Assembly: GCF_002300555.2 (NCBI RefSeq)
Contig: NZ_NTHN02000054.1
Coordinates: 1 to 40,214, forward strand
DNA: 40,214 bases
Source: Alloyangia mangrovi
GTDB taxonomy: Bacteria > Pseudomonadota > Alphaproteobacteria > Rhodobacterales > Rhodobacteraceae
Direction of reading: 5' to 3'
The notes beneath the pieces were generated by a model that had not been told where the DNA came from, searched no databases, and saw nothing but the letters and a program-made list of their open reading frames with translations. Shown piece after piece: positions 24,610-34,093 of this stretch; the first letter of the stretch is position 1; each line of letters opens with the position of its first letter. Both the position numbers and the translations under genes were made by a program.

Positions 24610-24780
24610 ATGGTCAACGGACTCCTGAAAATGGCTGGGTATCGCGTCGAGTACGTCTGCGACTGGGGCACCTACGACCGCCGCTACGGCGACATGGAAT
24701 ATTACGTCAACCTCCCGATCAACCGGGAGATGAAGATCGCGCCGCCCTGGGCCGAGAAGCGCATAGTCCGCAAGCACTGA
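24610..24780 (+). CDS. Small conserved-looking hypothetical protein (56 aa)
   Basis: ATG with a strong AAAGGAG eight bases upstream; 56 residues, starting MVNGLLKMAGYRVEYVCDWG and ending in a basic tail (EKRIVRKH). Rich in Tyr and charged residues, without membrane segment or signal peptide. I do not recognise the family. The good ribosome site and GC-skewed third positions argue that it is translated. Confidence 0.6.
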   Translation: MVNGLLKMAGYRVEYVCDWGTYDRRYGDMEYYVNLPINREMKIAPPWAEKRIVRKH

Positions 24781-24977
24781 AACCGCGGGTCGGCGCGGGG
24801 CCCTGGCCAGCAGGGGTCGGCGCAGAGCGGTCGGGCCACAGGCGCATGGCCGTGCCGCCGGGGCGGCATGGTCCTGGCGGCTGCAGGCTGGACCTCGGCA
24901 GGGCCTATCCGTCATATGGTGCAGCGCCCGCGGATGGCGGGCGCGCAGGCGGATAGACCCAGGATGTGACCGAGCAG

Positions 24978-25469
24978 ATGACCGAGCAAACCACACCGAC
25001 AGCAGACAGCGGCATGGCCGCGCCCCGCAGCCTCTATCTCGAGGATATCGCCGTGGGCGACCGCTTCGTCAGCGGCGAGCATGCGCTCGATGCCGATCAG
25101 ATCAAGGCCTTTGCCGCGCAGTATGACCCCCAGCCCTTCCACCTCGACGAGGCCGCCGCCGAAGGCAGCCTGTTCGGCGGGCTTGCCGCCAGCGGCTGGC
25201 ACACGGCGGCGCTGACCATGAAGCTCTTCGTCTCGGCGGTGCCGGTGGCCGAGGGGCTGATCGGTGCCGGGGTAGAAGTCACCTGGCCGAAACCGACGCG
25301 GGCCGATGACATCCTTCACACGGAAAGCACGGTGACCGAGATCACGCCGTCGCGCTCGCGCCCCGGGCGGGCGATGGTGACGATCGAGACGCTGACGCTG
25401 AACCAGAGCGGCGAGACCCGGCAGCGGCTGGTCTCGCGCGTGGTGATGTTCGCCCGCGCGCAGGGCTGA
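24978..25469 (+). CDS. MaoC-like hotdog dehydratase
   Basis: A 163-residue hotdog-fold protein of the MaoC/(R)-specific enoyl-CoA hydratase type. After a polar leader, YLEDIAVGDRF opens the fold and YDPQPFHLDEAAA carries the hydratase Asp and His; FGGLAASGWHTAAL follows as in the family. It should add or remove water at an enoyl-CoA or similar thioester. Start is uncertain: a GTG at 24966 and the ATG at 24978 are both possible, with AGGA 14 bases before the ATG. It is convergent with the GntR gene; whether it belongs to that locus is unclear. Confidence 0.85.
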   Translation: MTEQTTPTADSGMAAPRSLYLEDIAVGDRFVSGEHALDADQIKAFAAQYDPQPFHLDEAAAEGSLFGGLAASGWHTAALTMKLFVSAVPVAEGLIGAGVEVTWPKPTRADDILHTESTVTEITPSRSRPGRAMVTIETLTLNQSGETRQRLVSRVVMFARAQG

Positions 25470-25487
25470 GCCCGGAGCGCGGCACGC

Positions 25488-26186
25488 TCAGAGTTCGAGG
25501 GGCGAATTCTCGTCGGTGATGAGAGCGCTCAGCAGGCCGCGGCGGGTGTTCTCGGTGTGCAGGCTGATCGCCTCGCGTGCCGCCGCGCCGTCGCGGGCGC
25601 GCAGGGCGGCGACGATGCGGCTGTGGTCTTCCTCGGTCTCGGGGGTGACGTCGCGGATCGTCGCGCCCATGTGGAAGAGCCGGGTGCATTCCTCGAGATA
25701 GCCGGTGATCAGCGCATGCAGCCGGGGGACCCGGGCGCCAAGCGCGATCGCGGCGTGAAAGCGGTTGTTGGCGGCGACGAACTCCAGCACCGGCAGGCTC
25801 TTGTCCTGCCCGTAGGTCTGGTGCGACAGCGCCTCGAGCTCGTCGAGTTCCGCGTCGCTCATGCGCAGCGCGGCCAGCTCGGCGGCCACGCCTTCGAGCG
25901 CCTTGCGCACGGTGAAGATGTCGGTGATGTCCTTCACGGTGACCGGGGTCACCCGGTAGCCGCGTCGCGGGAAGGCCTCGACCAGCCCCTCTAGGGTGAG
26001 CCGGGCCAGCGCCTCGCGCACCGGCGTCTTGCTCATCGAGAGCCGCGCCGCCAGTTCCTGCTCGCCGATGTCCGTGCCGGGGCGCAGCGTGCAGGTGATG
26101 ATCTCTTCGCGCAGCCGGGCATAGGCCTGATCGGTCAGCGAGGGCGCCTTGGCGCGCTCGCCAGCGGGCTTTTGCAGTTTCGTCAT
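25488..26186 (-). CDS. GntR-family (FCD subgroup) transcription regulator
   Basis: A 232-residue regulator. A winged helix-turn-helix at about 15-78 (AYARLREEIITCTLRPG, ELAARLSMSKTPVREALARL) is followed by an all-helical FCD ligand domain with His residues suited to metal binding (FHAAIALG, HSRIVAAL, HTENTRRG). It most likely controls the adjacent transport and catabolic genes in response to a pathway metabolite. Its ATG overlaps the stop of the upstream C-S lyase gene (ATGA), which makes it the last gene of the minus-strand operon. A palindromic box TGATATATCA, suitable for this subgroup, occurs twice in the divergent arm. Confidence 0.92.
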   Translation of the reverse strand: MTKLQKPAGERAKAPSLTDQAYARLREEIITCTLRPGTDIGEQELAARLSMSKTPVREALARLTLEGLVEAFPRRGYRVTPVTVKDITDIFTVRKALEGVAAELAALRMSDAELDELEALSHQTYGQDKSLPVLEFVAANNRFHAAIALGARVPRLHALITGYLEECTRLFHMGATIRDVTPETEEDHSRIVAALRARDGAAAREAISLHTENTRRGLLSALITDENSPLEL

Positions 26187-27349
26187 GCCTGCTCCGTTTT
26201 CTCTGCGCCGCGATCGCGCAGGGCCCGTGCCATGCGCTGCAGCGCCTCCTCCAGCACCTCTGGCGTGCAACCGTAGTTGAGCCGGGCCCAGCCTTCCAGA
26301 CCTGACCCAAAGTCGGTGCCGCCGCTCAGCGCCACGCGGGCGCGGTCGAGGAAGAACTCCGCCGCCGGCACCGGCAGCTTGAGCGCGCGGAAGTCGATCC
26401 AGGCGAGGAAGCCGGCCTCGGCGGGAAGCATCGCGGCGCCGGGGAAGAGCTCGGGCAGCCGCGCGGCCAGAAGGTCACGGTTGGCGGCGAGGCGCGCGCG
26501 GGCTGCGTCGCGCCAGTCGGTGCAGAGCGCGTAGGCCGCGCTCATCCCGGCAAGCCCGAGCACGTTGACGCTGTCGACCATGCCGCGTTTCGAGGCCTCG
26601 AAGCGGGTGCGCATCGCGGCGTCGGGGATAATGGCGAAGGCGGTCTTCAGCCCCGGCACGTTCCATGTCTTGGAGGCAGCCATCAGCGTCACCGAGCGCG
26701 CGGCGATCTCGGGCGAGAGCGAGGCGGCGGGGATGTGGTGGCGCCCGTCCAGCACGAGGCCGCAATGGATCTCGTCGGAGATCAGCACCATGTCGTGGCG
26801 CAGGCAGAGCTCGGCGCGGAACTCCAGCTCGGCGCGGGTGTAGACCCGGCCCGTGGGGTTCTGCGGATTGCACAGCAGCAGCGCGTCGGAGGCGCGTGCG
26901 GCCGCTTCCAGCTCGGTGGCGTCGCTGGTCCAGCGCCCGGTCTCGGGGCGCTGCCAGATCGCGTTGAGCGTCAGGCCCCAATGGCCGGGGGCGGCGCGCA
27001 GGGGGGCATAGACCGGAAGCTCTTCCAGCACGCCGCCGCCGGGAGAGGTGAAGGCTGACAGCGCCATGTTGAAGCCGCCCTCGACCCCGGGCAGGAAGAC
27101 CAGCCACTCGGGCTCGATCTTCCAGCCGTGGTCGCGCAGCATCGCCCGGACCAGCACCTCGCGCTGTTCGTCCGTGGCCCGGCCGTAGCCGAGCACGCCA
27201 TGGTCGAGCCGCGCCCGGATCGCCTCGGCGATGCGCGGGTCGGCGGCGAAATCCATGTCGGCGACCCAGAGCGGCAGCACGTCCGCCGGGTAGCGGCGCC
27301 ACTTGTTGCTGTCGGTGCCGCGCCGGTCGGGCGCTGTCAGCCTCGTCAT
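26183..27349 (-). CDS. PatB/MalY-type PLP-dependent C-S lyase / aminotransferase
   Basis: A 388-residue fold-type I PLP enzyme. The start MTRLTAPDRRGTDSNKWRRYP and LPLWVADMDF are typical of PatB/MalY cystathionine beta-lyases. PLP contacts are visible: CNPQNPTGRVY (160-170), DEIHCGLVL with Asp192, and the Schiff-base Lys227 in SKTWNVPGLK. The reaction would be beta-elimination of a sulfur-containing amino acid to pyruvate, ammonia and a thiol; some relatives are aminotransferases. Its start overlaps the SDR stop and its stop overlaps the GntR start, so translation is coupled on both sides. With the rhodanese gene in the divergent arm it hints at sulfur release in this pathway. Confidence 0.88.
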   Translation of the reverse strand: MTRLTAPDRRGTDSNKWRRYPADVLPLWVADMDFAADPRIAEAIRARLDHGVLGYGRATDEQREVLVRAMLRDHGWKIEPEWLVFLPGVEGGFNMALSAFTSPGGGVLEELPVYAPLRAAPGHWGLTLNAIWQRPETGRWTSDATELEAAARASDALLLCNPQNPTGRVYTRAELEFRAELCLRHDMVLISDEIHCGLVLDGRHHIPAASLSPEIAARSVTLMAASKTWNVPGLKTAFAIIPDAAMRTRFEASKRGMVDSVNVLGLAGMSAAYALCTDWRDAARARLAANRDLLAARLPELFPGAAMLPAEAGFLAWIDFRALKLPVPAAEFFLDRARVALSGGTDFGSGLEGWARLNYGCTPEVLEEALQRMARALRDRGAEKTEQA

Positions 27350-28098
27350 CAGAGCCCCCGGATCATCCCGCCGTCGACTCGGATCATCGAGCCGGTGACA
27401 TAGGCGGCCTGCTGCGAGCAGAGGAAGGTGACCATGGCGCCGAACTCTTCCGGTGCGCCGTAACGGCCCGCGGGGATGGTCTTGCGGCTGGCCTCCTGCA
27501 CGGCCTCGAGCGAGGCGCCGGACTTGTCGGCCTTGATGCCGTCGAGCTGCGAGAGGCGGTCGGTCGCGATGCGGCCCGGCAGCACCATGTTCACGGTCAC
27601 GCCGTGCGGGGCGACTTCCTCGGCGAGCGTCTTGGACCAGCCCGCCACCGCGCCGCGCACGCCGTTCGACAGCGCAAGGCCCGGGATCGGCTGGACGATG
27701 CCCGAGGAGCCGATGGTGACCACGCGGCCCCAACCCTTGGCAATCATGCCGGGCAGGGCGGCGTCGGTAATGGCGAAGATCGGGGCGGCCATGGCCTCGA
27801 AGGCGGCGGCCCAAGCGGCGCTGCTCTGGCCCTTGGCGGGACCCGCGGCGGGGCCGCCGCAGTTGTTCACCAGGATGTCGACCGGCTGCTCGGCGAGCCG
27901 CGCGATCAGCGCTTCGACGCTGGCCGCATCCACGAGGTCGAGCTTCAGCCCTTCCATGCCCTCGGCGGGGGCCTCGCCGCTGCGCGAGGCGGCGATCACA
28001 TGCGCGCCCTCGGCGGCCAGAAGCGTGGCGCTTGCCGCGCCGAGCCCACGGCTCGCGCCGAGTACCAGCGCCGTCTTGCCGTTCAGTCCCAGATCCAT
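27349..28098 (-). CDS. Atypical short-chain dehydrogenase/reductase-like protein
   Basis: A 249-residue SDR-fold protein with the cofactor motif GASRGLG (14-20), NNCGG in place of NNAG, and a C-terminal YVTGSMIRVDGGMI. The catalytic Tyr-x-x-x-Lys is absent: the aligned stretch reads SNGVR after GSSGIVQPIPGLAL. This matches a known divergent SDR subgroup related to ketoacyl reductases that lacks the perfect tetrad. Redox function is therefore unsure; it may still bind NAD(P). It overlaps both neighbours by a few bases and is part of the minus-strand operon. Confidence 0.88.
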   Translation of the reverse strand: MDLGLNGKTALVLGASRGLGAASATLLAAEGAHVIAASRSGEAPAEGMEGLKLDLVDAASVEALIARLAEQPVDILVNNCGGPAAGPAKGQSSAAWAAAFEAMAAPIFAITDAALPGMIAKGWGRVVTIGSSGIVQPIPGLALSNGVRGAVAGWSKTLAEEVAPHGVTVNMVLPGRIATDRLSQLDGIKADKSGASLEAVQEASRKTIPAGRYGAPEEFGAMVTFLCSQQAAYVTGSMIRVDGGMIRGL

Positions 28099-29024
28099 CA
28101 GTTCAGCTCCTTCAGTCGTTTCTCTTGCCGGGCGAGCAGGCGCTCGACCTCGGCGATGGCCTCGGGGGCGAGCCCCGCTCCCGGTGCGCGCAGCGCCGCC
28201 GAGCCTATGGCCCCGCGTTTTGCCAGCACGTATTTGCGTACCGCCAGCCCCGCGCCCGGCTGTTGCTCGTAGCGCACCAGCGGCAGGTAGGCGTCGAAGA
28301 TGTCCTGCGCCCGATCCATATCTCCTGCGGCAGCGCGCTGCACAACCTCTGCCAGCATCTCGGGAAAACCGAAGCCGGTCATTGCGCCATCGGCGCCGCG
28401 CGCCACCTCTTCGGGCAGGAAGACCCCGCCGTTGCCGCAGAGGATCGAGATCCGCCGCCGGCCCTCGGCTTCGGCGCGGCGCAGCTTGCTGATCTTGGCG
28501 AGACCCGGCCAGTCCTCGTGCTTGAGCATGACCACCTGCGGGATGTCGTCGATGATCCGCCCCAGCACCTCGTCGGAGATCTGCACGCCCGTGGCCAGCG
28601 GGAAGTCCTGCAGCACGAGGGGCACATCGTCCCCGAGGGTGCGGGCGACCTGCGCGAAATAGCCGTGGATCTGCGGGTCGGTCTTGAGGCTGCCGGGGGT
28701 GGTGACCATGCAGCCTGCGGCGCCCATGTCCATCACCGCCTTGCCGAGCTCGCCGATGGCGGCAAGGCCGGGGGCCGAGACGCCGACCACCACGGGCTTG
28801 CCGGCGGCGCGCTTGATGACGCGCTCGGCGACGGCGCGGCTCTCGGCCTGGGTCAGTTTCGGCGCCTCGCCCATCATGCCAAGGATGGTGAGCCCGTCGG
28901 CGCCCTTCTCGAAGTAGAAATCGACCACCCGGTCGAGGCTGTCCCAGTCGATTTCGCCCTGATTGGTGAAGGGGGTGACAGAGATGACGTAGACGCCCTT
29001 GGCGTCAGAGGTGAGCAGGGTCAT
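28098..29024 (-). CDS. DapA/NAL-family aldolase-like lyase
   Basis: A 308-residue TIM-barrel protein of the dihydrodipicolinate synthase / N-acetylneuraminate lyase superfamily. The Schiff-base lysine is Lys168 in VVMLKHED; ILGMMGEAPKLT replaces the usual GTTGE motif. The conserved YNxP tyrosine region reads LQDFP, so the usual proton-relay Tyr is missing, which points to a substrate other than lysine precursors. A pyruvate-dependent aldol cleavage or condensation is the family reaction. The gene overlaps the amidohydrolase stop by four bases and the SDR start by one. Confidence 0.88.
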   Translation of the reverse strand: MTLLTSDAKGVYVISVTPFTNQGEIDWDSLDRVVDFYFEKGADGLTILGMMGEAPKLTQAESRAVAERVIKRAAGKPVVVGVSAPGLAAIGELGKAVMDMGAAGCMVTTPGSLKTDPQIHGYFAQVARTLGDDVPLVLQDFPLATGVQISDEVLGRIIDDIPQVVMLKHEDWPGLAKISKLRRAEAEGRRRISILCGNGGVFLPEEVARGADGAMTGFGFPEMLAEVVQRAAAGDMDRAQDIFDAYLPLVRYEQQPGAGLAVRKYVLAKRGAIGSAALRAPGAGLAPEAIAEVERLLARQEKRLKELN

Positions 29025-30415
29025 TGGACGTGTCCTTGATCGGCGAACCAGCCGGAAGCGCCGCGCGCCACGTAGCGGCCGCTGCCGGGGGTGTTGAGAA
29101 TTTCCGCGCCATCCCAGACCGGGGCGCCGCGCAGGTAGGTTGCGGCGACGCGCACGCTGAACGTGTCACCGTGGAAGGGGGACCACTTCAGCCCGTCCCG
29201 CGCGCTGGCCTCGTCGTAGGGGAAGGCGCCCTTTTCGAGCACGGCGAAATCGGCGTCGCGGCCCGGGGCGATGGCGCCCTTGCCGTCGAGCCCGAAGAAG
29301 CGGGCCGGGCGGGTGCAGAGCTGCTCGGCGGCGAGCCGCGCGGCGTCGAGCCCGCGCGCCTCGGCCAGCGTGTAGAAGAGCGGCAGCAGTGTCTGCAGCC
29401 CCGGCACACCGGCACCCGCGTCGAAGATCGAGGCGGTCAGCTTGTTGTCGATTGGCCAGCTCGAATGGTCCGAGGAGGTGAAGGCGACCTGACCTGCCTC
29501 GATGGCCTGCCAGAGCCCCTCGACCCGGCCGGCGCGGATCGGCGGGTTCACCTTCATCCGCGCGCCGAGCCGTTCGCCGTCCGCCGCCGCGTCGAGGCAG
29601 AGGTAATGCACGCAGGTCTCGCCGGTGACCCGGGCGCCGAGCCCGGCGAAGGCGGCGACCTGCGCGAACCCCTCGGCCCCGGTGAGATGCACCGGGTGGG
29701 CATGGGCGCCGCTGGCCTGCGCCAGCGCGAGGAACTGGGCGGTTGCCGCGAGTTCGGCGGCCATGGGGCGTGCCTCGGCGTGGGCTTCGATGCCGTCGCG
29801 CCCGGCGGCGCGGGCCTCGGCCATGCGGGCGCGAACGATCTCCTGATCCTCGTTGTGCAGGCCGAGCGGCAGGTCGGTGGCGGCCAGTACCTCCATCATG
29901 TCGAGCATGAGATCGGCGCCGATGCGCGGGAAGCGGGTCGGGCTGCTTTCAAACGAGGAGATCTTGAAAGCGCAGACCCCGCCCTCGATCAGCGCCCGCA
30001 TCTCCTTGGTGCGGGTCTCGCGGGTGGCGGTGCCGTAGAGCGCCATGTCGGCATGGGCGTGCTCGGCGATGGCGGCGGTCTTCTCGGCCAGCCGCTCGGG
30101 GCGGTCGAGCGGCAGCGGGTTGTCATAGGGCATGTCGACGAGCGTGGTCACCCCGCCGGCGAGCGCGCCGCGGGTGGTCTCGGCGATGCCGGCCATGCCC
30201 TTGGCGCTGGTGGCATGGGTCTGGCCGTCGACCACGCCGGGCAGGATCAGCGCGTCGCCATGGTCGACGGTGCGGGCGGCGGCGGGGGCGTCGGCGCCCT
30301 GTCCGAGTGCGGCGATGCGGCCGCCGGCAACCGCGATCCAGCCATGCTCTAGCGTGGCCTCGGGCGTGACGATCGTGCCGCGGAGGAGAAGATCGATGTC
30401 AGTCCTGTCGGCCAT
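29021..30415 (-). CDS. Hydantoinase/dihydroorotase-like amidohydrolase
   Basis: A 464-residue cyclic amidohydrolase (DHOase/allantoinase/hydantoinase group). Expected metal ligands: the carboxylated Lys151 (AFKISSFE), His187 (LGLHNED), His243 (HPVHLTG) and Asp316 (SSDHSSW) are present. The first motif, normally D-x-H-x-H, reads D63-G-Q65-T-H67, so one His is Gln and the metal centre may be altered. It should open a cyclic amide ring such as a hydantoin. The racemase gene immediately upstream (one-base gap) fits a hydantoin-type substrate. Start: ATG 30415 (MADRTDIDLLL); an upstream in-frame ATG overlaps the racemase end and is less likely. Confidence 0.87.
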   Translation of the reverse strand: MADRTDIDLLLRGTIVTPEATLEHGWIAVAGGRIAALGQGADAPAAARTVDHGDALILPGVVDGQTHATSAKGMAGIAETTRGALAGGVTTLVDMPYDNPLPLDRPERLAEKTAAIAEHAHADMALYGTATRETRTKEMRALIEGGVCAFKISSFESSPTRFPRIGADLMLDMMEVLAATDLPLGLHNEDQEIVRARMAEARAAGRDGIEAHAEARPMAAELAATAQFLALAQASGAHAHPVHLTGAEGFAQVAAFAGLGARVTGETCVHYLCLDAAADGERLGARMKVNPPIRAGRVEGLWQAIEAGQVAFTSSDHSSWPIDNKLTASIFDAGAGVPGLQTLLPLFYTLAEARGLDAARLAAEQLCTRPARFFGLDGKGAIAPGRDADFAVLEKGAFPYDEASARDGLKWSPFHGDTFSVRVAATYLRGAPVWDGAEILNTPGSGRYVARGASGWFADQGHVQ

Positions 30416-30416
30416 G

Positions 30417-31091
30417 TCAGGCTCCGGTCTTTGCAAATGCGTAATAGTCGAGATCGAGCGCGGCGACGGCGGCGGCGACGGCGGCCTGGACCGGGTCGAT
30501 CACCGGCAGGCCGATCGCGGTCTGCAGCGCGGCGCGGTGCAGACCCATTCCGGCGCAGCCGAGGATGATCACCCCGGCGCCGTCGCGGTCGCGCAGGGCC
30601 TCGGCGGTGGCGCGGATCTTGGCAAGACTTTCCGGGCGGTTGCCCTCGGCGACACTCATCGAGATCTCGCGGTCCCCGGCAAGACGCGCGCCCAGTCCCA
30701 GCTCGTCGATCCGCGCGGCATGGCGGGCGATGGAGGAGGGGCCGAGCGAGATCACCCCGAAGCGCGGGGCGAGTTGCAGGGCGGCGTAATAGGCGGCCTC
30801 GGCGATGCCGATCACCGGGCGGCCCGGCAGGGCGGCGCGGGTGCGCGCGACCCCGGGATCGGAAAAGCAGGCGATGACGGTGGCGTCGGCCCCGGCGGTA
30901 GCGGTGCGGGTCTGCACCATCGGCACCACGCGGGCGACATCGGCGTCGCTCTCGATCCCGGCGGGGGCGTCCGCCAGCTCGGTGCAGCAGATCTCGTGCC
31001 GGGTCAGCCGGCGCTGCGGCGCGAGGCAGGCCGAGATCGAGGCGGTGATCGCCTCGGAGCTGTTGGGGTTGAGGACGAGGATGCGGGACAT
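30417..31091 (-). CDS. Asp/Glu/hydantoin racemase-family protein
   Basis: A 224-residue protein of the Asp/Glu-racemase superfamily, hydantoin racemase branch. The two catalytic cysteines are Cys75 in VIACFSDPG and Cys179 in ILGCAGMG, and the N-terminus ILVLNPNSSEAIT is typical. It would interconvert enantiomers of a cyclic or acidic amino-acid derivative and feed the stereospecific amidohydrolase that follows after one base. It lies 38 bases downstream of the ABC ATPase gene. Confidence 0.9.
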   Translation of the reverse strand: MSRILVLNPNSSEAITASISACLAPQRRLTRHEICCTELADAPAGIESDADVARVVPMVQTRTATAGADATVIACFSDPGVARTRAALPGRPVIGIAEAAYYAALQLAPRFGVISLGPSSIARHAARIDELGLGARLAGDREISMSVAEGNRPESLAKIRATAEALRDRDGAGVIILGCAGMGLHRAALQTAIGLPVIDPVQAAVAAAVAALDLDYYAFAKTGA

Positions 31092-31129
31092 GGGGGTCTT
31101 TCGGAGGGGCTATCGGAGGGGGGAGGGGC

Positions 31130-32917
<1,788 letters not shown>

Positions 32918-32989
32918 ACGGAATCCGTCGGGAGGTGATGGGGGATTTACAGCCGATCCGATCTATGGTGTCAAATATAAATGTACTAA

Positions 32990-33004
32990 CTGATATATCA
33001 GAGT
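32990..33004. promoter_or_regulatory. Candidate GntR operator in the divergent promoter region
   Basis: CTGATATATCAG (32990-33001) is a perfect 12-bp palindrome; the 14 bases TGATATATCAGAGT (32991-33004) recur exactly at 34006-34019. It lies between the ABC ATPase gene and the rhodanese gene, in an AT-rich stretch within otherwise GC-rich DNA, ten bases before the rhodanese ATG. Confidence 0.6.
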
Positions 33005-33010
33005 GAGCGG

Positions 33011-33892
33011 ATGAGCCGGAGCCAGATCATGCCGACACCCGATGCCGAAACGCGCCGCAAGGTGCTGCTGACCCCGCAGGAGCTGCACGTGATGCTGCAT
33101 GGCGAGACGCCTCCGGTGGTGATCGCGGTGCAATCGGTGAACCCCTATACCGGGGTCTCGTCACGCAACGGACGGTGGATCCCCGGCGCCGTCGATGCCG
33201 AGGCCTACGCCGATTTCGCCGCCCCCGCCGCGCCCGAGCTGGGCCAGCGTCCGCTGCCGCGGATCGAGGCGCTGCAGGCGGCGGCGCGGGGCTGGGGGGT
33301 CATCAGGGGACGCACCGTGGTGCTCTATGATGCCGAGCGCGCGATGACCGCGGCGCGGGCGTGGTGGGTGCTGCGATGGGCCGGGATCGGTGATGTGCGG
33401 GTGCTGGACGGCGGGCTCGATGCCTGGGTAAAGGCCGGTTTCGAGACGCAGGACCAGGCTGAAAAACATGAGGAAAGCGATGTAATCCTCACTCCGGGAC
33501 AGATGCCGGAGTTGGATGCGGAGGGCGCGCTGGCGCTGGCCTCGGAGGGCGTTCTTCTTGATGCGCGGATCCGGCCCAACTACATCGGCGGCCCGCGGGA
33601 GGGCGGCGATCCGAAGCGCGGTCACATCCCCGGCGCGCTGAGCGCCCCGGCACCGGACAACTTCACCGACGAGGGTCCGCTGACCAATGGCGCCACGCTG
33701 GCCGAGATGTACCGCGGGCTCGGCGCCACCGGCGAAAGGCCGGTCGGAGTCTATTGCGGGGCGGGAATGTCGGCAGCGGTTACGGTGCTCGCGCTGGCCT
33801 CCATCGGGGTCGAGGCGGCGATGTACCCGGGCTCCTGGTCGCAGTACGTCGGCGATACCGGGCGGCCGGTGACGCGGGGGCCGTTTCCCTGA
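33011..33892 (+). CDS. Rhodanese-family sulfurtransferase (two-domain)
   Basis: A 293-residue thiosulfate/3-mercaptopyruvate sulfurtransferase-like protein with two rhodanese domains. The N-terminal one (about 15-150) has RGRTVVLYDAE and lacks the Cys; the C-terminal one carries the catalytic Cys249 in GVYCGAGMSAAV and the start motif LLDARIRPNYIGG. It would accept sulfur on Cys249 and pass it to a thiophilic acceptor, and could handle thiol or sulfide released by the C-S lyase encoded nearby. It stands between two copies of the 14-base box, so it may be a unit by itself. Confidence 0.9.
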   Translation: MSRSQIMPTPDAETRRKVLLTPQELHVMLHGETPPVVIAVQSVNPYTGVSSRNGRWIPGAVDAEAYADFAAPAAPELGQRPLPRIEALQAAARGWGVIRGRTVVLYDAERAMTAARAWWVLRWAGIGDVRVLDGGLDAWVKAGFETQDQAEKHEESDVILTPGQMPELDAEGALALASEGVLLDARIRPNYIGGPREGGDPKRGHIPGALSAPAPDNFTDEGPLTNGATLAEMYRGLGATGERPVGVYCGAGMSAAVTVLALASIGVEAAMYPGSWSQYVGDTGRPVTRGPFP

Positions 33893-34005
33893 CGCGTGAC
33901 ATTTTCCGCAGCGCTTCGCCCCGCTGCCCAATCTATGGGCGCTCTGTGAATCGAGGGGTGGAAATGGCGGAAATCGGGATCATGTCGCAAAAGAAATATT
34001 GCACG

Positions 34006-34019
34006 TGATATATCAGAGT
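34006..34019. promoter_or_regulatory. Second copy of the candidate GntR operator
   Basis: TGATATATCAGAGT, identical to 32991-33004, located 75 bases upstream of the substrate-binding-protein start in a short AT-rich gap. It probably controls the transporter operon. Confidence 0.6.
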
Positions 34020-34093
34020 CGCAAACTCCGACGGCAACTCGCGACTCGGTCGCGCAACAAGGGCCGCGGCCCGATCCAACACAGGAGCGAAAG

